In this document: piece after piece, positions 54,253 through 63,500 of the stretch
Layout of the letters: each line of letters starts with the position of its first letter
Numbering within the stretch: position 1 is the first letter of the stretch
DNA from: Kordiimonadaceae bacterium
GTDB taxonomy: Bacteria > Pseudomonadota > Alphaproteobacteria > Sphingomonadales > Kordiimonadaceae
DNA length: 64,000 nucleotides
Direction: 5' to 3'
Assembly (NCBI GenBank): GCA_017640725.1
Contig: JAEPQB010000003.1
Location: 372,001 to 436,000, forward strand
Translations under genes and position numbers: made by a program
Notes under the pieces: generated by a model
Database searches by the model: none
Told to the model about the DNA's origin: nothing
What the model saw: only the letters and a program-made list of their open reading frames with translations

Positions 54253-55101
54253 ATGTCGACTACCGACAAATCAGTGATTGATGCCCGCCCAAAGCGGCAG
54301 GCTACTGCGAAGAATATTGCGGCAATGAAAGGCTCAACGCCGATCGTTTGCCTGACAGCTTACATCACGCCTATGGCGGTCCGACTGGACAAACACTGCG
54401 ACCTTCTGCTGGTTGGCGATAGTGTTGGCATGGTCCTTTACGGCATGGAATCGACGCTCGGCGTCGATCTGGAGACAATGATTCGCCACGGCCGCGCCGT
54501 TTGCCGGGGCGCAAAACAGGCGCTGGTTGTTATTGATATGCCTTTCGGCACATATGAAGAATCGAAAGAACAGGCGTTCCGCAATGCCGCGAGGGCTTTG
54601 TCTGAAACCGGGGCAGGGGCTGTTAAGCTCGAAGGTGGTCGTGAGATGGCTGAAACTGTCGCCTTCTTGTCGAATCGCGGCATTCCAGTCCTGGGGCATG
54701 TCGGCTTGATGCCGCAAAGTGTTCATTCGCATGGCGGTTATGCCGCGCGTGGGCGCTCGGAAGATGAGTGGCAGCCAATTATCGATGATGCCAAGGCGAT
54801 TGCCGATGCAGGTGCCTTTGCCGTTGTTTTAGAAGGGGTTGCAGAGCCACTGGCCCGTGAAGTGACAGCTTCCGTTCCGTGTCCGGTGATTGGTATTGGC
54901 GCGTCAAACGCTTGCGATGGCCAGATTTTGGTAACTGAAGACATGCTGGGTCTGTTCGCCATAAATCCCAAGTTCGTTAAGCGATTTGCTGAAATTGGTC
55001 GGGATATCGAAGGTGCAATTGAAGAGTATTCCCGAGACGTGCGTTCACGCGCGTTCCCAGGGGAAGAACACACCTATAAAATGCGGAAAGTAAGCGGTTA
55101 A
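54253..55101 (+). CDS. panB: 3-methyl-2-oxobutanoate hydroxymethyltransferase
   Basis: First committed step of pantothenate (CoA) synthesis. 282 residues from ATG at 54253, with GGAGAGAG upstream. [19 protein letters not shown] binds Mg2+ and substrate; [21 protein letters not shown] and [14 protein letters not shown] are family motifs. panC is not in the window. A hairpin with Ts lies 155 bases downstream. Confidence 0.96.
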   Translation: MSTTDKSVIDARPKRQATAKNIAAMKGSTPIVCLTAYITPMAVRLDKHCDLLLVGDSVGMVLYGMESTLGVDLETMIRHGRAVCRGAKQALVVIDMPFGTYEESKEQAFRNAARALSETGAGAVKLEGGREMAETVAFLSNRGIPVLGHVGLMPQSVHSHGGYAARGRSEDEWQPIIDDAKAIADAGAFAVVLEGVAEPLAREVTASVPCPVIGIGASNACDGQILVTEDMLGLFAINPKFVKRFAEIGRDIEGAIEEYSRDVRSRAFPGEEHTYKMRKVSG

Positions 55102-55255
55102 CCATCGGGCTTTGCCGCACTGTCACCACATTTAACGCAGAAACAGGCTCAAAGCAGTGCGTTTGGCACTTTTAGGCGATTGCTTCTGCCAGTCTCTTTG
55201 GCTAATGTACGCGCCAATTTGGGCAGTCAGCGACTGCGTGGAACTTGCTATTGAT

Positions 55256-55288
55256 GCCGCCTGACATCCTTGATCTGGGCGGCTTTTT
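55256..55288 (+). terminator. Terminator-like hairpin before the YfgM-like gene
   Basis: GCCGCC (55256-55261) and GGCGGC (55278-55283) with a 16-base loop, then five Ts. It sits immediately upstream of the GAGGAG ribosome binding site of the next gene, so it may end panB transcripts or act as an attenuator for the yfgM-bamB-der group. Confidence 0.55.
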
Positions 55289-55302
55289 CTGAGGAGTATA
55301 GT

Positions 55303-56025
55303 GTGTCAGACCTTCAATCCGATCTGGTCACGCAAGAAGTTGACGAGGAAATACGCCGCGAGCGTATGCGCCAGCTCTGGAGCGCTTACGGCCGATATTT
55401 GATTGGCCTCGCGGTAGGCATTGTCATTCTGGTCGGTGGTCGCGAGGCCTATACCGCCTATGTGGAAAGTAGCGAAGAAGCTAGTTCCGCTGCGTTTGAA
55501 GCCGCTGCTGAGCAAGCGGAAGGAGATACCGCGAACGCAGCACAAATCTGGCAGGATTCACTAAGCAGTTTTGACGGTGGCTACAATGCTTTGGCCCAGC
55601 TTCGTCTGGCAGCGTCAGCTGATGCCAATGGAGACACTGCTGCAGCCATTGCAGCTTATGATGCGGTCGCCGCAGACCCGAATACGGATGAAAGCCTGAA
55701 AGGGTTAGCGCAACTGTTTGCTGGCATGTTGATGTCGCGGGACGGTGAAGACCTGCAGGGCGCACGGGCACGCTTGTCTGTAGTCGCCATTCAGGGACAG
55801 CCTTGGTACTACTCAGCGCTCGAGCAACTTGCGCTGGTTGATATCAAGTTGGGCGACAAAGAGGCTGCGCTTCAGGGGTTTACTCAGCTAACAGATGATC
55901 TGCAAACACCTCAGAGCATCCGCACGCGTGCTGGTCAACTGAGGTCAGCCATTGAAGCAGAACTGGGTATTGATCCACTCGCTCTTGAGGAAGAAGGCAT
56001 TGCAGCCGAAGAAGGTGGCGAATAA
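55303..56025 (+). CDS. YfgM-like membrane-anchored TPR protein
   Basis: 240 residues from GTG at 55303, with GAGGAG upstream. A cytoplasmic N-terminus (VTQEVDEEIRRERMRQLW), one membrane helix (about 27-45, YLIGLAVGIVILVGG) and a periplasmic, Ala-rich helical-repeat domain match the YfgM/TPR family (ancillary SecYEG translocon or envelope-chaperone role in E. coli). Overlaps the bamB start by one base (TAATG), and yfgM-bamB-der is a widely conserved order. Confidence 0.9.
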   Translation: MSDLQSDLVTQEVDEEIRRERMRQLWSAYGRYLIGLAVGIVILVGGREAYTAYVESSEEASSAAFEAAAEQAEGDTANAAQIWQDSLSSFDGGYNALAQLRLAASADANGDTAAAIAAYDAVAADPNTDESLKGLAQLFAGMLMSRDGEDLQGARARLSVVAIQGQPWYYSALEQLALVDIKLGDKEAALQGFTQLTDDLQTPQSIRTRAGQLRSAIEAELGIDPLALEEEGIAAEEGGE

Positions 56026-57392
56026 TGAGCGCACCTGTTTTACCTAACCATGGTTCAAAGTTTTTGCGTTTATTTACGGCCGGAGTTTTGGCCGTGTCTT
56101 TGTCAGCGTGCGGCTGGTTTGGTGGCGATGACGATGAGCCAGAACAGAGTTACGATGACGAAGGGCGTGAACGCATTTCAATTCTGACGTCTACGCAAAC
56201 GCTTGACGCCGATAGCTCGATCGCGAATCTGGCCGTCGTTTTGCCACGTCCCTATACCAATAAGAATTGGTCTTTGCCTGGAGGTAATGCAGCTCACAGC
56301 ATCCAGCACCTTCAAATTTCCGACACCATTCGACCCGTTTGGCAAACTCGGATTGGTCGCGGCAACGAAAAATACGAGCGTGTGATATCTGGCCCGGTAG
56401 CCGCAGATGGTCGCGTGTTTGCCGTTGACATTGAAGGTGATGTTTTTGCTGTTTCACTGGACAGTGGACGTATCCTGTGGAGCGTTGAGTTCAGAAACGA
56501 AAATGAGCGCAGTGATGTGGGCTTCGGCGGTGGTGTCGCACACGCGAACGGCGTCATCTATGCAACTTCGGGATTTGGTCTGCTTGGCGCGTTTGACGCT
56601 GCCACGGGCAATGAGTTGTGGCGGTTTGATGCAACTGTGCCTTTCCGCGGTGCCCCTACAGTGGACTCAGGACGTGTCTTTGCAATCACCCACGACAATC
56701 AGATGATTGCGCTGAATTCTCAGGACGGAACTCTGCTGTGGGATCAGGTGGGCATTGCGGAAAACGCAGGTATGTTGGGTGCGGCAACGCCAGCCTTTGA
56801 TAACGGCACTTTGGTCGTTGCTCTGTCTTCGGGTGAATTGATCGCCATGCTGGGCGGTAACGGTCGCATCTTGTGGCAAGACACTTTGTCCAGCTCCCGC
56901 CGTCTAACCCCGCTGGCAACACTGGCGGACATTGATGGCAACCCTGTTATCGACCGCGGTAAAGTCTATGCGCTTAGCCATGCAGGTAGCATGGTTGCAA
57001 TCGACATGCGCAGCGGTGAACGGTCATGGGAGGCTGACATTGCTGGTGTAAATATGCCTTGGATCGCAGGGAACTTTGCGTTTTTGACTACGATTGACGG
57101 CCAAGTTGTGTGCGTTTCACTCGCAGATGGTCGCGTGCGCTGGGTTACACAGCTGCAGCGTTTCCTTGATCAAGACAAGCGCCGTGGCCTGATTAAATGG
57201 AATGGGCCTGTATTGGCTGGTGATCGCCTGCTTGTGACAAGCACGCACGGATACGCATTGTCAGTGTCGCCGTACACGGGTGAAGTTTTGAGCGGAATTG
57301 AGTTACCCGATGGAAGTAGCACACAGCCAGTTGTGGTTGATGGTACTTTCCTCGTGCTCACTGACGCAGGAGAGCTAGTGGCTTACAGATAA
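56025..57392 (+). CDS. bamB: Outer-membrane assembly lipoprotein BamB
   Basis: 455 residues. Lipobox LSAC with the lipidated cysteine at 29, then an eight-bladed propeller of PQQ-like repeats (GRVFAVDIEGDVFAVSLDSG, GLLGAFDAATGNELWRFDA, GSMVAIDMRSGERSWEAD, GYALSVSPYTGEVLSGIEL). BamB supports BamA in outer-membrane protein insertion, the same pathway as SurA and LptD at 25.9-29.5 kb. Nineteen bases before der. Confidence 0.94.
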   Translation: MSAPVLPNHGSKFLRLFTAGVLAVSLSACGWFGGDDDEPEQSYDDEGRERISILTSTQTLDADSSIANLAVVLPRPYTNKNWSLPGGNAAHSIQHLQISDTIRPVWQTRIGRGNEKYERVISGPVAADGRVFAVDIEGDVFAVSLDSGRILWSVEFRNENERSDVGFGGGVAHANGVIYATSGFGLLGAFDAATGNELWRFDATVPFRGAPTVDSGRVFAITHDNQMIALNSQDGTLLWDQVGIAENAGMLGAATPAFDNGTLVVALSSGELIAMLGGNGRILWQDTLSSSRRLTPLATLADIDGNPVIDRGKVYALSHAGSMVAIDMRSGERSWEADIAGVNMPWIAGNFAFLTTIDGQVVCVSLADGRVRWVTQLQRFLDQDKRRGLIKWNGPVLAGDRLLVTSTHGYALSVSPYTGEVLSGIELPDGSSTQPVVVDGTFLVLTDAGELVAYR

Positions 57393-57410
57393 GCCGCTGG
57401 AGAGCAATAA

Positions 57411-58862
57411 ATGACTTTCACGCTTGCAATTGTTGGCCGACCAAATGTCGGCAAATCGACGCTGTTCAATCGATTGGTTGGCAAAAAAATCGCTATTGTT
57501 GATGACACGCCGGGCGTTACACGAGATCGCCGGCTGGGCGAAGGACGTATTGCAGACCTCGAATTTACGTTGATGGACACAGCAGGCCTGGAAGAGGGTG
57601 AGGCAGGGTCTTTGCCTGACCGCATGCGTCTTCAAACAGAACAAGCCCTGTCGGACGCCGATATCGCCCTCATGTTGTATGACGCGCGTGCAGGTGTAAC
57701 ACCCACAGACGAGCATTTTGCGGACTGGCTGCGTAAAATGGACAAGCCCGTTATCCTCGGCGCCAACAAGTGCGAAGGGAATGCTGTTATTGACGGCATA
57801 TATGAGGCTTACAGCCTTGGCCTTGGCGAGCCTATTGGTCTTTCTGCCGAACACGGCGAGGGCTTGGGCGAATTGTATCAGGCTATTGTCGAAGGGCTGA
57901 AGGAAGTTGGAATTGATCCCTATGAGGACGAAGATGCCGACGACGAGTTCAAAGAGCAGCGCGATATTGATACAGGGCCTGTTGAAGGCGACTTGGACTA
58001 TGAATTTGTCGATCACGATGAACCTGATGACGAAAAGCCCCTACGTTTAGCGATTGTTGGACGCCCCAACGCAGGAAAATCAACTCTCATCAACTATCTG
58101 GTCGGTGAAGATCGTTTGATTACCGGCCCAGAAGCTGGCCTGACACGCGACTCAATCGCCGTCGACTGGGAATGGGATGGGTTGCCCGTTAAACTGTTTG
58201 ACACTGCGGGGCTGCGAAAACGCGCCCGCGTTACCGAAAAACTCGAAAAGCTCTCGGTGGCCGACACACTGCGTGCCGTTCAGTTCGCTGAAGTTGTTGT
58301 CCTGCTCTTAGACGCTGAGATCGGTATCGAACGGCAAGACCTGAAGATTGCTGAAAAGGTCGTGCATGAGGGCCGCGCCATGGTGATCGCGCTCAACAAG
58401 TGGGATGCCGTGGACGACCGGCTGAAAGTTCACCAACAGCTGAAGGATGCTCTTACCAAGAGCCTGCCTCAGCTCAAGGGCGTAAAAATTGTCAACTTTT
58501 CCGCACTAACCGGGCAGGGCACTCAAAAGCTCATGCCACTGGTTGCTGAGGCCTACGAGCTTTGGAATGCGCGCATTTCAACAGCCGGATTTAATCGCTG
58601 GCTTACTGACGCAATGGAAAAGCACCCGGCTCCATCTGTCGCAGGACGCCGCATCAAAATTCGCTACGGCGCGCAAATTAAGACCCGACCACCAACATTT
58701 GCGCTGTTTTGCAATCGTCCCGATGATTTGCCGGACAGTTACAAGCGCTACCTTGAGAACGAGATGCGCCGCGACTTTGATTTGCCAGGTGTTCCCCTAA
58801 GGCTGCAGCTTCGCAAGGGTGAAAACCCTTATGAAGGTAGACGCCGGCGCCGCCAAAAATAG
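57411..58862 (+). CDS. der: GTPase Der (EngA)
   Basis: Double GTPase for 50S ribosome assembly. 483 residues: G1 motifs [12 protein letters not shown] and [13 protein letters not shown]3 DTAGLEEG and [12 protein letters not shown]4 GANKCEGN (first domain, NKCE rather than the usual NKxD) and ALNKWDAV, and the C-terminal KH-like domain ending [10 protein letters not shown]. An acidic linker (about 170-205) between the G domains is longer than in E. coli. Confidence 0.97.
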   Translation: MTFTLAIVGRPNVGKSTLFNRLVGKKIAIVDDTPGVTRDRRLGEGRIADLEFTLMDTAGLEEGEAGSLPDRMRLQTEQALSDADIALMLYDARAGVTPTDEHFADWLRKMDKPVILGANKCEGNAVIDGIYEAYSLGLGEPIGLSAEHGEGLGELYQAIVEGLKEVGIDPYEDEDADDEFKEQRDIDTGPVEGDLDYEFVDHDEPDDEKPLRLAIVGRPNAGKSTLINYLVGEDRLITGPEAGLTRDSIAVDWEWDGLPVKLFDTAGLRKRARVTEKLEKLSVADTLRAVQFAEVVVLLLDAEIGIERQDLKIAEKVVHEGRAMVIALNKWDAVDDRLKVHQQLKDALTKSLPQLKGVKIVNFSALTGQGTQKLMPLVAEAYELWNARISTAGFNRWLTDAMEKHPAPSVAGRRIKIRYGAQIKTRPPTFALFCNRPDDLPDSYKRYLENEMRRDFDLPGVPLRLQLRKGENPYEGRRRRRQK

Positions 58863-58925
58863 CGACCTCCTGATTTTCCGTTTCTGAACGTTGACGGCCC
58901 GTTTGCGAAATCTATAGTGATTTCC

Positions 58926-59906
58926 ATGAACAAGCTGATCAAAATTCTTGCATCGACGGCATGGGCTGCTCTGTTTTTTGCAGCAAGTGCATCACCACAG
59001 GAACTGGGCGAAATCACTTTTGCTACAGATTGGAAAGCCCAAGCTGAGCATGGTGGGTTTTATCAGGCGGTTGCCAAAGGGTTTTACGAAAAACGCGGGC
59101 TAAAGGTGAAAATACGACCGGGTGGCCCTGGTTCAGACAATCCGCGACTGATAGCCGCCGGCGCTCTTGATATTGCGATGGCGTCAAATAGCTTCCAGCC
59201 AGTAAATCTGATCGCGTCAGGGGCGGATGTAAAAGTTGTTATGACGTCCTTCCAAAAGGACCCTCAGGTCCTGATGGTACATCCCCATGTTCAGGCAAGT
59301 TCAATTGCAGACCTGAAGGGCATGCCGGTATTCATTTCTGATGCAGCGCGGGCAGCTTTCTGGCCATGGCTGGAGGCACGTTTTGGGTTTGAACCAAGAC
59401 AAGTGCGCAAATACAATTATTCCCTCGCACCGTGGTTAGTGAATAAAGACACAGTGCAGGAAGGTTATCTGTCGTCTGAGCCTTTCACTGCTTCTAAAGA
59501 AGGTGTGACACCAAAGGTGTTTTTGTTCGCGGACGCTGGATACCCGGGGTACGCAGGCATGGTGATGGTCCGCGGTGAGTATTTGAGGGGCAATCGATCA
59601 GCAGTGCAGGCATTTGTTGATGCCAGCATTGAAGGTTGGACAGATTACCTGTGGGGGGATCCGCAAGCTGGTAACGCCCTGATTTTGCAGGATAACCCCG
59701 AAATGACTGAAGAACTGCTCGCGTTCGCCATCCAGTCTATGAAGTCTAATAAAATGATTGGGGATAAGGGGTCGGTTGGTCGCATGACTTCTGAGCGATG
59801 GAAGGCTTTTTATGAGGAAATGAGTGCGCTAAATGCCGTCACTTCAGATGTTGATGTTGAAAAAGCATTCACCCTGGAATTTGTAAATGGAAGCGCCGGA
59901 AACTGA
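58926..59906 (+). CDS. ABC transporter substrate-binding protein, NMT1/THI5-like
   Basis: 326 residues from ATG at 58926 (GTG at 58917 also possible). A signal peptide ([18 protein letters not shown]) and the NMT1/SsuA-like segment [20 protein letters not shown] ... [20 protein letters not shown] identify the family, whose members bind thiamine-precursor pyrimidines, aliphatic sulfonates, taurine or related compounds. No riboswitch or biosynthetic gene is nearby to choose between these. The stop overlaps the ATPase start by one base (TGATG), so the three transport genes are coupled. Confidence 0.88.
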   Translation: MNKLIKILASTAWAALFFAASASPQELGEITFATDWKAQAEHGGFYQAVAKGFYEKRGLKVKIRPGGPGSDNPRLIAAGALDIAMASNSFQPVNLIASGADVKVVMTSFQKDPQVLMVHPHVQASSIADLKGMPVFISDAARAAFWPWLEARFGFEPRQVRKYNYSLAPWLVNKDTVQEGYLSSEPFTASKEGVTPKVFLFADAGYPGYAGMVMVRGEYLRGNRSAVQAFVDASIEGWTDYLWGDPQAGNALILQDNPEMTEELLAFAIQSMKSNKMIGDKGSVGRMTSERWKAFYEEMSALNAVTSDVDVEKAFTLEFVNGSAGN

Positions 59907-60622
59907 TGCTTTCGGTCAAAAATCTTGCCTTCAGCTATGACCAGCAACGGCCGATTGTCGATGACCTGTCCTTTGACCTGAATAAAGGCCAAATAGTTTC
60001 GCTGCTCGGGCCGAGTGGATGCGGAAAGTCTACCGTTCTTCGGCTGGTAGCGGACCTTCTGGAACCAGATAAAGGCGATATTGCTTTGGCCAATGACGGG
60101 CGCATCGCGTTTGTTTTTCAGGATCACGCTTTGATGCCATGGTCAAACGTGCTTGGGAACGTTGCCTTGCCCCAAAAGCTGGAAGGCTCAATAAATGAAA
60201 AAGAGCTGTTGGATGCGCTATCGTCCGTAGGTTTGCAAGGGTTTGAAAAACGCTTCCCTGCGGAACTGTCCGGGGGGCAGCGTATGCGGGTTTCAATTGC
60301 AAGGGCTTTGGCGGCGTCGCCGTCCATACTCCTGATGGATGAACCCTTTGCCGCATTGGACGAAGTCCTGCGATTTCAAATGAATGAACTGGTATTAAAC
60401 CTGCGTGAAACGAGACAGTTTTCCGTTTTGTTTGTGACCCACAGTCTGTTTGAAGCGGCATATCTTTCTGACAAAATAGCCGTGATGGGAGAAGGCAAGA
60501 TTGCAGGCTGGGTAGAGCCGGCACTGGACCGCTCTCTGTCAGCAGAAGAGCAGCGCGCGTCAACCGAGTTTCTCAATACTGTCAAACAACTGAGCGAACT
60601 GATGAAAGCGAGCGCGACATGA
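59906..60622 (+). CDS. ABC transporter ATP-binding protein
   Basis: 238 residues. Walker [14 protein letters not shown]-loop [14 protein letters not shown], signature [16 protein letters not shown], Walker [15 protein letters not shown]-loop FVTHSLFEA. SsuB/TauB/ThiZ-type. Its end overlaps the permease start by four bases (ATGA). Confidence 0.93.
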   Translation: MLSVKNLAFSYDQQRPIVDDLSFDLNKGQIVSLLGPSGCGKSTVLRLVADLLEPDKGDIALANDGRIAFVFQDHALMPWSNVLGNVALPQKLEGSINEKELLDALSSVGLQGFEKRFPAELSGGQRMRVSIARALAASPSILLMDEPFAALDEVLRFQMNELVLNLRETRQFSVLFVTHSLFEAAYLSDKIAVMGEGKIAGWVEPALDRSLSAEEQRASTEFLNTVKQLSELMKASAT

Positions 60623-61371
60623 GGCAAGTTTACCTACCCGTCATTGCATTTGTGGCCGCGCTTCTTTTCTGGGAATATTATGTCGCCGCGAATGAAGTTC
60701 CCAAATTTGTTTTGCCTGCACCCAGCGCCGTTGGCGTTGCACTAGTTGACAACCTGCCACTGTGGGGCGAAGCGGCTTGGTCAACCTTATGGGTAACACT
60801 GCAGGCTTTGTTGGCAGCTGCATTGAGTGGAATTCTTTTTGCCCTTGGCTTCAGTCTCAGCCGGACATTTGAAGCGACGCTTTATCCGTTTGCCGTAGTT
60901 TTGCAAGTGACGCCCGTAATCGCGATTGCGCCGTTGGTGTTGATTTGGGTTGGCATCGACAATGTGGAGCGGGCGCAGGTGATCATCGCTTGGTTGGTGG
61001 CGTTCTTTCCCATCCTCGCAAACATGTCTGCAGGCCTGAAATCGGTGGACGCGAATTTGTCAGACTTGTTCAGACTGTATGGTGCCTCACCATTACAAAA
61101 ATTCTGGCTTCTGATGTGGCCGACGGCGCTGCCTTATCTGTTGGCCAGTTTGAAAATCAGCGGCGGTCTGGCGCTGATCGGGGGTGTTGTCGCAGAATTT
61201 GTCGCAGGGTCTGGCACGGCGACCGGGTTGGCATGGCGTATAATCGAAGCCGGCAATAGGCTGCAAATCGAGAAAATGTTCGCGGGCCTATTGCTTTTGT
61301 CAGTGCTGGGCATGCTGATTTTCTATGGATTTGCTTTGCTGGAACGGCAACTTCTGAAAAACAGAGGTTAA
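60619..61371 (+). CDS. ABC transporter permease
   Basis: 250 residues with about six membrane helices and the EAA-type loop seen as [26 protein letters not shown]. Typical of the SsuC/TauC/ThiX permeases. Third gene of the coupled transporter cassette between der and ctaA. Confidence 0.93.
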   Translation: MRQVYLPVIAFVAALLFWEYYVAANEVPKFVLPAPSAVGVALVDNLPLWGEAAWSTLWVTLQALLAAALSGILFALGFSLSRTFEATLYPFAVVLQVTPVIAIAPLVLIWVGIDNVERAQVIIAWLVAFFPILANMSAGLKSVDANLSDLFRLYGASPLQKFWLLMWPTALPYLLASLKISGGLALIGGVVAEFVAGSGTATGLAWRIIEAGNRLQIEKMFAGLLLLSVLGMLIFYGFALLERQLLKNRG

Positions 61372-61435
61372 TGGCCGTCAGCACTGCGACCGTTTGTTGC
61401 TTGCGCAACCTATGGAAGCCGGTTACCTAGTCGCC

Positions 61436-62467
61436 ATGATTGTTCAAACAGAAGATCCAAATCGCAGAGCTGTTGGCTACTGGCTGCTGTTCATGACTGC
61501 CATTGTCCTTCTTATGGTGATGGTTGGTGGGGCAACGCGCTTAACTGAATCAGGTTTGTCGATGGTGGACTGGCGACCTGTGACAGGAACACTGCCACCG
61601 CTCACCGATGCTGACTGGCAGGATGAGTTCGCCAAGTACCAGACAAGCCCTGAGTACCGCCTTCGCAACAGCGACATGACGGTCGAAGAGTTCAAGGGAA
61701 TTTTCTACTGGGAATGGGGGCACAGGTTGCTGGGGCGGTTGATCGGCATCTTTTTTGTCGTGCCACTTGCATGGTTCTGGTTAAAAAGCAGAATTCCGCC
61801 GGGATACAAACCCAAACTGCTGGTTTTGTTGCTTTTGGGTGGCAGCCAAGGACTGCTTGGATGGTACATGGTTATGTCGGGGCTCGTAGATGAGCCCGCA
61901 GTAAGCCATTACCGGCTGACCGCGCATTTAAGCTTGGCTCTCTTCATCATGGCTGCACTATTCTGGACAGCGCTTTCATTGCTGCGACCCGCACCTCAGG
62001 CTGGTGATAAACAATTTAAAATCCTGACACACATCACGGCGACCATATTGGTGTTCCAAATAGTCATGGGTGCTTTAGTTGCAGGACTGAAAGCGGGGCT
62101 GATTTTCAATGAGTGGCCATTGATGGGAGAGGGGTTCATGCCAACGGGCCTACTATCGCTGGATCCAGTGTGGCAGAACTTTTTTGACAATGCTGTCACG
62201 GTCCAGTTCGACCATAGAATTGGGGCATATCTCCTTTTTGCGTTTGTATGCGTGCTGGTATTGAAAGGCCGGGCGCAAAACCCACTTATTAGAGGCGCAA
62301 GCCTAGTGCTGTTTGTGGGGGTAATTCTGCAGATGACGCTGGGTATTGTGGCTTTGTTGCTTGAGGTCCCGGTGAGTTGGGGAACAGCGCATCAAGGCGG
62401 CGGCGCTATACTACTATTAATAATAACATACCTGATGCATATTCAGCGTCGGGAGAGGGCAGCTTAA
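61436..62467 (+). CDS. ctaA: Heme A synthase (CtaA/COX15)
   Basis: Oxidises heme O to heme A for aa3-type cytochrome oxidase. 343 residues from ATG at 61436; ATG at 61412 or TTG 61394 would lengthen it. About eight membrane helices; heme-ligand histidines in WEWGHRLLGR, AVSHYRLTAHLSLAL, QFDHRIGAYL and TAHQGGGAILL. The MVGGATRLTESGLSMVDWRP loop is the COX15 signature. The stop overlaps the cutA start by one base (TAATG). Confidence 0.95.
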   Translation: MIVQTEDPNRRAVGYWLLFMTAIVLLMVMVGGATRLTESGLSMVDWRPVTGTLPPLTDADWQDEFAKYQTSPEYRLRNSDMTVEEFKGIFYWEWGHRLLGRLIGIFFVVPLAWFWLKSRIPPGYKPKLLVLLLLGGSQGLLGWYMVMSGLVDEPAVSHYRLTAHLSLALFIMAALFWTALSLLRPAPQAGDKQFKILTHITATILVFQIVMGALVAGLKAGLIFNEWPLMGEGFMPTGLLSLDPVWQNFFDNAVTVQFDHRIGAYLLFAFVCVLVLKGRAQNPLIRGASLVLFVGVILQMTLGIVALLLEVPVSWGTAHQGGGAILLLIITYLMHIQRRERAA

Positions 62468-62808
62468 TGACACAAGAAGACCAACAACAAAGCGACTATG
62501 TAACTGTTTATGTAACGGCAGAGAGCGAGGATGTTGCTGTTCATATGGCGACGGCAGCGGTGAAATCACGATTGATTGCGTGTGCAAATGTGTGCCCGGG
62601 AAGCCGTTCTATCTATGAGTATGATGGCATTATTCAGCTCGAAAAAGAGGTGATTTTGTTCATGAAAACCTCGCGGCAGCGTGTCCCGGAACTGATTGCA
62701 ATGATCAAGGAAATGCACAGTTATCAAGTGCCCTGCATCACTGTGTTGCCGATCGAGGATGGCAATCCAGATTATCTGGACTGGGTAAACGCGCAGACCA
62801 AGGGCTGA
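62467..62808 (+). CDS. cutA: CutA-type divalent-cation tolerance protein
   Basis: 113 residues. CANVCPGSRSIYEYDG and MKTSRQRVPELIAMIKEMHSYQVPCI are CutA signatures; the fold is a PII-like trimer. Physiological role uncertain. Coupled to ctaA by a one-base overlap; the open frame upstream within ctaA is not used. Confidence 0.94.
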   Translation: MTQEDQQQSDYVTVYVTAESEDVAVHMATAAVKSRLIACANVCPGSRSIYEYDGIIQLEKEVILFMKTSRQRVPELIAMIKEMHSYQVPCITVLPIEDGNPDYLDWVNAQTKG

Positions 62809-62861
62809 ATCTGGTCAGTTGCACAAGGCACCCCGTATAAAGCTGTTTTGAACGGTACTTG

Positions 62862-63350
62862 TTAGTCTCTCGGTTGGAATATTTGAATAATATTGCCTTC
62901 AGGGTCTTTGATCTGGAAGGCAAGTACTCCAAACGTTGGGTCTTCAAATAGGTTACCGTATAATTCTGCACCTGCGCTCTCTAGTGCTGCACGCGCGTCG
63001 GCTGCGTTCGATACAAATATGCCAACTTTCACAGGGCCTAGAACCAAGGCGCGCGGAGAGCTGTTCCCCTTTTCCAGTGGTGTGAAGCTACCGTTTAGAG
63101 AAATCAACTCTACCAGTAACGGTCCATTTGATAGCAGAGCAACGCGCCCCCGGCCGCCAGGAATGTCGGCAACACGTTGTGTTGTTGTACCGAACATGCT
63201 GTTAAACCAAGCTATTTCGCGATCCAGGTCTTTAACACTGAGCGCAACAAATGCTGGCGAGGCTATGGTTAACTCAGGCGAGTTGACCTCGCCTTGCGCG
63301 GTAGCATTAGGCGACAGTGCAATTAATAGTGCGATTAAAAATGTCCTCAT
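62862..63350 (-). CDS. Exported VOC (glyoxalase-fold) protein
   Basis: 162 residues from ATG at 63350, with GGGGG upstream. A signal peptide (TFLIALLIALSPNATAQG) precedes a vicinal-oxygen-chelate domain: PAFVALSVKDLDREIAWFNS ... GRVALLSNGPLLVELISL ... VKVGIFVSNAADARAALES ... AFQIKDPEGNIIQIFQ. Export to the periplasm is unusual for this fold. No metal-ligand pattern could be confirmed by eye. Downstream of the oxidoreductase on the same strand, with a perfect palindrome between them. Confidence 0.83.
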   Translation of the reverse strand: MRTFLIALLIALSPNATAQGEVNSPELTIASPAFVALSVKDLDREIAWFNSMFGTTTQRVADIPGGRGRVALLSNGPLLVELISLNGSFTPLEKGNSSPRALVLGPVKVGIFVSNAADARAALESAGAELYGNLFEDPTFGVLAFQIKDPEGNIIQIFQPRD

Positions 63351-63445
63351 GCTGATCCCCCGTGCAACGCCGGTATAGGCCAACAGCATAGGCGGATTTG
63401 AGGGAGCCGCAAATAGCGGAACGATTGCCTGGAAAGTATGGAGTG

Positions 63446-63473
63446 TTGAACGACGTCTGCAGACGTCGTTCAA
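63446..63473. repeat. Perfect 28-bp palindrome
   Basis: The sequence is its own reverse complement over 28 bases, centred on CTGCAG at 63457-63462, with arms running out through GACGTC and GTTCAA. As RNA it gives a 12-bp stem with a TGCA loop. No T-tract follows on either strand. It lies between the oxidoreductase stop and the VOC start, about 100 bases before the VOC gene, and could be an operator or an mRNA-end hairpin. Confidence 0.75.
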
Positions 63474-63500
63474 AAGTAAATTCAGATTATGAGTTGCACT

